NCBI GenBank assembly: GCA_027039165.1
Contig: JALWEZ010000251.1
Coordinates: 1-6,362, forward strand
Reading direction: 5' to 3'
Length of the DNA stretch: 6,362 nucleotides
Origin: Candidatus Moraniibacteriota bacterium
GTDB lineage: Bacteria > Patescibacteriota > Minisyncoccia > Moranbacterales > GCA-2747515
Below are positions 1 through 5,133 of this stretch, piece by piece (position 1 is the stretch's first letter; each line of letters starts with the position of its first letter). The notes below the pieces were generated by a model. That model searched no databases and was not told where the DNA came from. It was given only the letters and a program-made list of their open reading frames with translations. The position numbers were made by a program, and so were the translations under genes.

Positions 1-2
1 TT

Positions 3-1076
3 GTAAATGATTATAAAACTAATGGAGAAAACTTCAAAGCATTTGTTGCTTCTGTGTTAAATTCAGACAAAAAAGATTCTCATTCTTTAGCAAAAAAAAC
101 AACAAGAGAAACGCTTATTTTTGCTAGGTATAATTGGATTGTTATTTCTGGTCACCAAAGAGCAGAAATTCCAGCATTTAAAAGTGGCACTCTTGTGTGT
201 GATAAAAACTGCAAAGAAGGACTTGTGTTTGGTGTGTTGTCAATAGCTATTTTATTTTTTGGATTTTGTGTGAGTTTTTATTTTTATAAAAAAACATCAA
301 ATAAAAAAGAAAAATATTTTTTACTTCTGATTATTTTATGGGGAATTGTTATAGCTGGTCTATATGCACCTCTTTCCTATAATTTTGCTCCTAGATTTTT
401 CTTGTTATTTGCACCGCTTTCACTTGTGTTACTCGGTATGACTTTGAATTTTTTGAAAGATGCATCTCATGGAAAAATTATTATAAACAGTGTTTTGATA
501 GTTTTTATAATAAGTAATGTTTATTTTACACTGAATTATTTTGCGGAATTAAAAGAAGCAAGTATAAACCCTAGTTTTGACAATAGAAGAGATTATATTT
601 TGGGAGAAAAAACCCGTATAACTTACACTCAAATTCAAGAAGTTTTTAAATTTATGATAGAAACTCAGAAACAAAATAATTTACCAATTTTTCTACATGG
701 TCAATCTGAATTTGAAAGAGTTTTTAGAAAATTTGATTATGAAAATTATACATTAAAAAGAATACCAAAAGATGCTCAATCTTATTCAAAAAATGCAAAT
801 TACTTTTTTATAATTAGAACTCAATCGGATTTTGAAAAAGTTTTGGGCAGTCATATAAAAAAATTTGATATTTTAGAAAAAAAGGTATTTGGCACTCTTA
901 CTGTTTATAAAGTAAAACCAAAAAAAGAATTTTCAAACAATAAGAAAATAGAATTTAGAAAATTTAAATACTCAGATCCAATTTTTGAACAAAAAGCTCA
1001 AGTGAGATATCTTTGGCATCAAGTTTTTTCTGGATGTAGATATAGCTATGAGACCAATAAATGTGAAAAAAATTGA
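3..1076 (+). CDS. C-terminal part of a multi-pass membrane protein, probable GT-C (ArnT/PMT-like) glycosyltransferase; 5' end outside window
   Basis: The reading frame is open to the left edge, giving at least 357 residues, so the GTG at 54 is an internal valine codon and the true start lies upstream. In the visible fragment four hydrophobic segments can be seen at about residues 74-95, 105-122, 131-150 and 159-180. A soluble tail of about 175 residues follows, rich in Lys, Phe, Asn and aromatics. A late membrane bundle containing an aromatic-Asn-Phe-Ala-Pro-Arg-Phe-Phe stretch, then a periplasmic-type tail, is the usual layout of the C-terminal half of GT-39/ArnT-like lipid-linked sugar transferases. 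The catalytic N-terminal acidic loop is outside the window, so activity cannot be confirmed. A Cys-x3-Cys pair before the first visible helix and a Cys-x8-Cys pair at the extreme C-terminus should lie on the same side of the membrane. Alternatives are an O-antigen polymerase-like or unclassified membrane protein. No terminator is evident after the gene. Confidence 0.6.
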   Translation, partial: VNDYKTNGENFKAFVASVLNSDKKDSHSLAKKTTRETLIFARYNWIVISGHQRAEIPAFKSGTLVCDKNCKEGLVFGVLSIAILFFGFCVSFYFYKKTSNKKEKYFLLLIILWGIVIAGLYAPLSYNFAPRFFLLFAPLSLVLLGMTLNFLKDASHGKIIINSVLIVFIISNVYFTLNYFAELKEASINPSFDNRRDYILGEKTRITYTQIQEVFKFMIETQKQNNLPIFLHGQSEFERVFRKFDYENYTLKRIPKDAQSYSKNANYFFIIRTQSDFEKVLGSHIKKFDILEKKVFGTLTVYKVKPKKEFSNNKKIEFRKFKYSDPIFEQKAQVRYLWHQVFSGCRYSYETNKCEKN

Positions 1077-1100
1077 CGTTGTCTCTAGCTGTGTTATAAT
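1073..1100 (+). promoter_or_regulatory. Sigma70-type promoter with extended -10, overlapping the upstream stop codon
   Basis: A -35 element TTGACG (1073-1078) is separated by 16 bases from a perfect -10 TATAAT (1095-1100). The -10 is preceded by TG at 1092-1093, giving the extended form TGTTATAAT. The -35 hexamer contains the TGA stop (1074-1076) of the upstream membrane-protein gene. Transcription would begin near 1107, leaving a leader of about 70 bases before the AhpD-like gene. A near copy of the -10 block, GTGTGATAAT, lies exactly 20 bases downstream at 1111-1120, without a matching -35. Confidence 0.75.
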
Positions 1101-1175
1101 GATGTTGGTTGTGTGATAATAAGTGCAAATTTCTATTTTAAAATTTTTTTAATATAATTTCTTTTAAAAAGATAT

Positions 1176-1700
1176 ATGGCAAGAATAAAACTTCAAAACG
1201 AAGATATACAAGACTTAGAAATCAAACGTGTTTTTGATGAAATCAAAAGCAAAACTGGTGGAAATGTGCCAGCAGCTTATCGCGCTTTTGGTGTGCAAGC
1301 GCATATTTTACAAGCTAATTGGAACAGAACAAAAAGAATTTTATCCGAAGGAAATTTAGCGCATTCCTTAAAAGAATCTATTACTCTTGCAGTGTCTTAT
1401 GAGAATAAATGTCATTTTTGTGTAAATATTCATCAAAATAACCTAGCAAAACAAGGATTTTCTAAAGAAGAAATTGAACAGATTGCAAAAGCAAATTCTA
1501 AAGATAAAAAGATAGATTTTGTTTTAAAGTTTTGTGTACAAGCTACTAAAAATCCACACAAAATTTCCAATGCTGATTTTGATACTTTAAAAAGCTTTAA
1601 TTACTCAGATCAAGATATTTTGGAAATGTTAACAGTAATGGAAATGTATACAGGGTATAACAAAATTATCGTAGCACTTGATCTACAAATAAATGATTAA
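1176..1700 (+). CDS. AhpD-like / carboxymuconolactone decarboxylase (CMD) family protein
   Basis: This 174-residue, probably cytoplasmic protein carries the AhpD-type redox signature: Glu67, then Cys79-His-Phe-Cys82, then His86. In AhpD of Mycobacterium tuberculosis the catalytic set is Glu118, Cys130, His132, Cys133 and His137, and the spacings here match exactly (Glu 12 before the first Cys, His 4 after the second). The AhpD His132 position is Phe81 here, as happens in other CMD-family members. Family members are all-helical oligomers that use the Cys pair as a thiol-disulfide peroxidase or reductase; the electron donor here is unknown. The length is near that of AhpD. The ATG at 1176 has only a weak purine stretch in front of it, so the start rests on position and the immediate fit of the family N-terminus. 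It is the first gene after the promoter at 1073-1100 and is followed after 31 bases by a BI-1 gene, probably in the same transcript. Confidence 0.85.
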   Translation: MARIKLQNEDIQDLEIKRVFDEIKSKTGGNVPAAYRAFGVQAHILQANWNRTKRILSEGNLAHSLKESITLAVSYENKCHFCVNIHQNNLAKQGFSKEEIEQIAKANSKDKKIDFVLKFCVQATKNPHKISNADFDTLKSFNYSDQDILEMLTVMEMYTGYNKIIVALDLQIND

Positions 1701-1731
1701 TTTAAAAAAATAAGATATTAATTAAATACTT

Positions 1732-2427
1732 ATGAATACACAGACAAATGTTGTTTTAGATTCTAATGAAATGACTCTAAACAGGTTTTTTGCAAAAATT
1801 TATACTTGGATGTCAGTTGGAATTTTATTTACTGCATTAGTGGCTTTTTTAACCTTAAGCACATCTTTGGGTGCTATTGTGTATGGTAGCAAAGTTATGT
1901 TTTATGGTGTAGTAGGTTTAGAAATTGCTATTATGTTTGGTGCTCAAATGCTTATAAATAAGCTCCCAGTAAGTATGTCTAGGTTTTTGTTTTTCTTGTA
2001 TGCTGGACTAAATGGCATAACTATTACTGGAATTTTAGTGCAATTTTCTCCAAAAAGTGTTATGGGAGTTTTCTTAATTTCAGCGGCTTTGTTTGGAATT
2101 TTGGCTATTTTTGGATACACAACCAAGAAAAATTTATCAGGCTGGAGGACGTTTTTATATATTGGAATGTTGGGAGTTTTTGTTTCTAGTATAGTGAATA
2201 TGTTTTTGCAAAATTCTGTTTTTGATACTGTGTTAAGTGGTATTGCAGTGCTAATTTTTTGCGGTCTAACTGTTTATGATAATCAAATATACAAGATTAT
2301 CTATGAAGATAGCAAATACAACACTGATGCATTAGAAAAAGCTTCTGCACTGGGAGCACTTCATATGTATATGAATTTTATAATGATATTTATAAATTTG
2401 TTAAAACTATTTGGTCAAGACGACTAA
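1732..2427 (+). CDS. Bax inhibitor-1 (BI-1/YetJ/YccA-YbhL) family membrane protein
   Basis: The protein has 231 residues, the usual bacterial length, with seven hydrophobic segments at roughly 27-45, 55-72, 83-103, 111-129, 139-158, 163-182 and 208-227. The N-terminus has the family pattern of a short cytoplasmic arm running into a Tyr-x-Trp-Met-x-x-Gly helix. Helix 6 ends with the conserved Gly-Leu-x-x-Tyr-Asp-x-Gln block (Asp183), and helix 7 begins Gly-Ala-Leu-x-x-Tyr. Family members are inner-membrane proteins linked to calcium leak and pH sensing (B. subtilis YetJ) or to membrane proteolysis control (E. coli YccA). The acidic residue usual in helix 7 (Leu-Tyr-Leu-Asp) is Asn215 here. The start at 1732 has no clear Shine-Dalgarno. 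It lies 31 bases after the AhpD-like gene and probably shares its promoter. Family assignment is firm; the exact role is not. Confidence 0.9.
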   Translation: MNTQTNVVLDSNEMTLNRFFAKIYTWMSVGILFTALVAFLTLSTSLGAIVYGSKVMFYGVVGLEIAIMFGAQMLINKLPVSMSRFLFFLYAGLNGITITGILVQFSPKSVMGVFLISAALFGILAIFGYTTKKNLSGWRTFLYIGMLGVFVSSIVNMFLQNSVFDTVLSGIAVLIFCGLTVYDNQIYKIIYEDSKYNTDALEKASALGALHMYMNFIMIFINLLKLFGQDD

Positions 2428-2431
2428 TACT

Positions 2432-2460
2432 TTGGTAGTTTTTTAGAAAAATAGTAAACT
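2432..2460 (+). promoter_or_regulatory. Weak candidate promoter upstream of the class V aminotransferase-like gene
   Basis: TTGGTA (2432-2437) and TAAACT (2455-2460) are separated by 17 bases, and each matches four of six consensus positions. A transcript from here would begin close to the 5' arm of the inverted repeat at 2464-2496. In such AT-rich DNA matches of this quality occur by chance, and read-through from the BI-1 gene is equally possible. Confidence 0.3.
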
Positions 2461-2463
2461 TTT

Positions 2464-2496
2464 ATCAAAACTAATGCTTTTAAAATTGGTTTTGAT
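2464..2496 (+). repeat. 12-bp inverted repeat (hairpin) in the leader of the class V aminotransferase-like gene
   Basis: ATCAAAACTAAT (2464-2475) pairs with ATTGGTTTTGAT (2485-2496) over 12 positions with one T-G wobble, around a 9-base loop. It is not followed by a run of T (GCGGG comes next), so it is not a typical intrinsic terminator. Part of the 5' arm (2467-2475) can instead pair perfectly over 9 bases with ATTAGTTTT at 2513-2521, just before the start codon at 2532. The two pairings exclude each other. The structure could be a leader control element, a 3' end of the upstream transcript, or an operator. Confidence 0.55.
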
Positions 2497-2531
2497 GCGG
2501 GTTCGTTATTTAATTAGTTTTTTGAAAAAAT

Positions 2532-3884
2532 ATGAAACAAGAAGAATTGTTTTCCAAAAGAATTCAAAATTTTGGCGTAAAAGTTTCTAGTGGAGAAACT
2601 TTGAGATACGTAAATCTCGATAATGCAGCGACTGTGCCTCCATTTAAAAAAGTAGAGGAGGATGTGGAGACTTATTTAGAAAGTTATGGTTCTGTCCATA
2701 GAGGTTCTGGAATTAAGTCTAAAGTTTCTACAGATGTTTATGAAGATAGCAGAAGGGTCATAAAAGATTTTGTAAATGCAAAAAAAGATGATTACGTGTT
2801 GTTTACAGGAAACACAACTGGCGCTATGAATTCAGCTGCGCATTTCTTTTCTTTTTTGTCTGGCAAGGTGGCAGTTTCTGCTATAGAACATAGTTCAAGC
2901 TGGTTACCTTGGATTAAAGCTGAGGGCATAAAGAAACTAGGTGAAAAACAAGTGAGCATTGATGAAGTAGAGGATTTAGCTCAGGAAATACAAAAATTAG
3001 GAAAAGAACAAGTAGTTCAATATGGAGTCAATGATGATTTTGAATTTGATTTAGAAAGTATTGAGCAAGTATTTAAAGAAAATGATATAAAAGTATTTGT
3101 ACTAACTGCATCGTCAAATGCTATAGGTTACTGCCCAGATATAAAAGCAATAGGTAAAATCGTACATAAATATGGAGCGTTTTTTGTGGTGGACGGATGT
3201 CAGTTTATACAACATCATAAAACTGATATGCAAGAAATGGGTATTGATTTTTTGGCTGCAAGTGGACACAAATTTTATGCTCCATATGGAGGAGGATTTC
3301 TTATAGGACCGAAAGATTTTTTTGATAGATTTATTTCTTATGAAATAGGTGGAGGAAATTTACCCTATATTACAAAAGATGGGGAGTTTTTGCGTTACAA
3401 AAATCAACTTGCTCATGATCCAGGAACTCCAAATGCAGTTGGTGCAGTAGCTATGGCAAGTGCTATCACTAAACTTGAGGAAATTGGCATAGAAAATGTA
3501 AACAAATACGAGACTTCTCTTACTAAAAAAGTATTTGACGCATTGAGTAAAAATCCAAAAGTTGAGTTATATGTAAGTAAAAAACACCTAAATACTGTAA
3601 TTCCATTTAATATAAAAGGTGAATTACCTCAGCAAATTGCTCAAAAATTGAATGATGATTTTGGTATAGGGGTCCGTGCTGGAAGTTTCTGTGTATATAA
3701 TGTTGTAAGACACTTGCTAAAAATAGAAGATGATGCTACAATAGTTGAGGATGTTAAATCAGGTAAGGCAAATGCTGTACCAGGTTTCATCAGAGCTTCT
3801 TTTTCTTTGTGTAATACAGATGAGGATGTTGATAGATTTATTAATGTAATCAATTTAATTACTAATTTCAAAGAAGAGAAGTAG
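2532..3884 (+). CDS. Class V aminotransferase-fold PLP enzyme, SufS-like cysteine desulfurase candidate
   Basis: The protein has 450 residues. PLP-enzyme landmarks appear in the order known for SufS/CsdA: an N-terminal Leu-Asp-Asn-Ala-Ala-Thr block (29-34), Gly-Asn-Thr-Thr-Gly (93-97) for phosphate contact, Glu-His (His120) to stack on the ring, Val-Val-Asp-Gly-x-Gln (Asp221, Gln224), and Ser-Gly-His-Lys (Lys247, Schiff base). These are followed by Gly-Thr-Pro-Asn (298-301), Arg-Ala-Gly-Ser-Phe-Cys with Cys387 where SufS has its persulfide cysteine, and Arg421 before a Ser-Phe-x-x-Cys-Asn-Thr block. Family members take sulfur from cysteine, giving alanine and an enzyme persulfide for Fe-S or thio-group synthesis. 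The protein is longer than SufS (about 406), with a charged, helical-looking extra stretch of about 30 residues at roughly 134-163. No SufE or SufU partner is visible. It is followed after 58 bases by two radical-SAM-like genes that need iron-sulfur clusters. The start at 2532 has no clear Shine-Dalgarno. Selenocysteine lyase-like or another class V activity remains possible. Confidence 0.85.
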   Translation: MKQEELFSKRIQNFGVKVSSGETLRYVNLDNAATVPPFKKVEEDVETYLESYGSVHRGSGIKSKVSTDVYEDSRRVIKDFVNAKKDDYVLFTGNTTGAMNSAAHFFSFLSGKVAVSAIEHSSSWLPWIKAEGIKKLGEKQVSIDEVEDLAQEIQKLGKEQVVQYGVNDDFEFDLESIEQVFKENDIKVFVLTASSNAIGYCPDIKAIGKIVHKYGAFFVVDGCQFIQHHKTDMQEMGIDFLAASGHKFYAPYGGGFLIGPKDFFDRFISYEIGGGNLPYITKDGEFLRYKNQLAHDPGTPNAVGAVAMASAITKLEEIGIENVNKYETSLTKKVFDALSKNPKVELYVSKKHLNTVIPFNIKGELPQQIAQKLNDDFGIGVRAGSFCVYNVVRHLLKIEDDATIVEDVKSGKANAVPGFIRASFSLCNTDEDVDRFINVINLITNFKEEK

Positions 3885-3886
3885 GA

Positions 3887-3917
3887 GTTTTTCTTAAAAT
3901 TTTTCAATAAGAAAAAC
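3887..3917 (+). repeat. Perfect 10-bp inverted repeat between the class V gene and the radical-SAM-like pair
   Basis: GTTTTTCTTA (3887-3896) and TAAGAAAAAC (3908-3917) are perfect inverted copies around an 11-base loop, starting two bases after the TAG stop at 3882-3884. There is no T run after it on either strand, so it does not look like an ordinary terminator. It could protect a processed 3' end, act as an operator, or tune expression of the downstream pair. It ends 13 bases before the Shine-Dalgarno of the next gene. Confidence 0.5.
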
Positions 3918-3930
3918 AGTTCGTTCAAAA

Positions 3931-3936
3931 AAAGGA
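3931..3936 (+). promoter_or_regulatory. Ribosome binding site of the Cys-rich radical-SAM-like gene
   Basis: AAAGGA lies six bases before the ATG at 3943. It fixes this start. The frame upstream of it has no other ATG and no cysteine codon before the in-frame stop at 3895-3897, so no N-terminal cluster motif is being missed through a wrong start. Confidence 0.75.
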
Positions 3937-3942
3937 TTTACA

Positions 3943-5133
3943 ATGACAACAATTAAGAGAGAGTTTATAGACTTAATGAAAGACTTGCCGGTAACGGTTA
4001 ATAATCTGATTCCAGATCCGCTTTTGCAGTGGTCAAATACTGTAAAAAAACTAGAAGCGTTAGCTGAAAGTGGACATACTGGACCAGTAAGTATTATCAC
4101 AAAAGGAGCTTTCTCTCCTAAAAAATGTGATATTTTACGAGGTTTTCAAGACAGAGGTTTGCGCCTAGTAGTGCTTTGTTCTATTTCTGAGCTTCAGAGT
4201 ATGGAAAGAGCTCCTATGGAGCCTAGATATGAAAATATTAAGCTACTAGGTGAGGTTGGAGTTCCTACTATAGGATATGTGCGACCTCTTACTCCTCCAT
4301 ATAACACAGATAAGGAAACTCTTACTAAGATTTTTCGAAATCTAAGTAGAGTCGGCTGTAAAGCTACTGTTGTTTCTGGATTTAGAGGGGATGAGGCTCT
4401 AGTTGAGAAAATGGGTAAGAGTGAAAAAGTAGAGCACGTTTTACGTGTGAAACTAATGTATAAAGAACTTTGGGATGATGTGCTTGCACTGTCTCAAGAA
4501 TTTGGAGTACAACTCTTTACTCGCACAAGCTGTGCGGTCGATTTTCTTCTTGGTAATGAGGTGACATTTAATCCATATTACAATTCGCCAAAACTGGCAA
4601 AATGTGAGGAAATTAGATGTCCAATGATAGGCACTTGCAAAGGACCTAAAGAACCACGAGAGAACTCTTTGGAGTTTTTGAAATTTTTGGGTTATGATGT
4701 TGAGTTTGAAAGGGGAGACGGTTGCACTCATTTGTGTACTGTCAAACCTGACAAAAGAACACAGTGTAAGTCATGCTGTACTACTTGTTATGTCTTAGGT
4801 GGGAATCCTAGGGTTCTCGTGAAGGGAGATGTGAACCTTGCTGATTTATCTTTTTGTAGATTTATCACAGGGATGACTTCCCAACAGCCTGGTATCAATG
4901 ATACTGGTGCTAAGGATATAGCACATGTTACTTTCAAAAATTTTCCTTGGGTGAAAGCTCAAGTGCAAAATACTTGGTGGGTTCTAGCGAATTCTAAAGA
5001 AAGTAAGTGCTTCGGTTGTACTTACTGTATAGTTGACGGCTATTACAATGAGTACGAGAGTGGGGAGATAGGATTTGTGCCTGCTGATCTTGTAGATGAA
5101 ATTGCTAAAGGAGGAAATCATGAAGCAGTTTAA
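3943..5133 (+). CDS. Cys-rich radical-SAM-like protein lacking the N-terminal CxxxCxxC; possible permuted paralogue of the next gene
   Basis: The 396-residue protein is not a family I can name. Its N-terminal half resembles the barrel of spore photoproduct lyase-like radical-SAM enzymes: Asp25-Pro26, Ile-Ile-Thr-Lys (51-54), Ser80, Glu-Pro-Arg (93-95), Arg-Pro-Leu (114-116) and Gly-Phe-Arg-Gly-Asp (146-150). The next gene has the same marks in the same order, with Asp-Pro to Thr-Lys exactly 28 residues in both. The usual N-terminal CxxxCxxC is absent. The second half has many cysteines: 197, 221, 226, 232, 261, 265, 275, 278, 279, 282 and 305, then Cys356-Phe-Gly-Cys359-Thr-Tyr-Cys362 near the end. 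That last motif reads like a radical-SAM Cys-Asn-Phe-Gly-Cys-Thr-Tyr-Cys site one residue short. Several Fe-S clusters are likely. Translation starts from a clear AAAGGA site and the end overlaps the next gene by 14 bases, suggesting a two-subunit enzyme. It could instead be an inactive partner or a multi-cluster electron carrier. Confidence 0.7.
   Translation: MTTIKREFIDLMKDLPVTVNNLIPDPLLQWSNTVKKLEALAESGHTGPVSIITKGAFSPKKCDILRGFQDRGLRLVVLCSISELQSMERAPMEPRYENIKLLGEVGVPTIGYVRPLTPPYNTDKETLTKIFRNLSRVGCKATVVSGFRGDEALVEKMGKSEKVEHVLRVKLMYKELWDDVLALSQEFGVQLFTRTSCAVDFLLGNEVTFNPYYNSPKLAKCEEIRCPMIGTCKGPKEPRENSLEFLKFLGYDVEFERGDGCTHLCTVKPDKRTQCKSCCTTCYVLGGNPRVLVKGDVNLADLSFCRFITGMTSQQPGINDTGAKDIAHVTFKNFPWVKAQVQNTWWVLANSKESKCFGCTYCIVDGYYNEYESGEIGFVPADLVDEIAKGGNHEAV
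5108..5114 (+). promoter_or_regulatory. Strong Shine-Dalgarno that sets the start of the radical-SAM gene
   Basis: AAGGAGG at 5108-5114 stands five bases before ATG 5120. It lies inside the end of the preceding gene, whose stop is at 5131-5133. An in-frame ATG at 5096 would place this site inside the protein and has no site of its own, so 5120 is the better start. Confidence 0.85.

Noticed and set aside
54..56. GTG as the start of the first gene
   Set aside because: The same frame stays open from base 3 at the window edge without a stop and the protein looks like the C-terminal half of a larger one, so this GTG is internal.
1074..1088. TGA recoded as glycine (code 25, as in Gracilibacteria/Absconditabacteria)
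   Set aside because: Read-through of the TGA at 1074-1076 would add only three codons before a TAG, but all other genes use ordinary GGN glycine codons and contain no in-frame TGA. The standard code explains everything.
1153..1158. TATAAT just before the AhpD-like start as another promoter
   Set aside because: No reasonable -35 at 16-18 bases and the region is almost pure A/T, so such hexamers are expected by chance.
1944..2126. Minus-strand frame inside the BI-1 gene
   Set aside because: It is fully covered by a clearly coding plus-strand frame, its translation is low-complexity without family features, and it has no ribosome site that I can see.
2497..2510. GCGGGTTCG resembling a tRNA T-arm
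   Set aside because: There is no matching CCC strand, acceptor stem or anticodon arm around it.
3641..4100. Two minus-strand frames over the desulfurase-like and Cys-rich genes
   Set aside because: They are antisense shadows of convincing plus-strand genes, with no recognisable domains.
5096..5098. ATG 5096 as the start of the radical-SAM gene
   Set aside because: The strong AAGGAGG at 5108-5114 would be inside the protein; ATG 5120 has ideal spacing to it.
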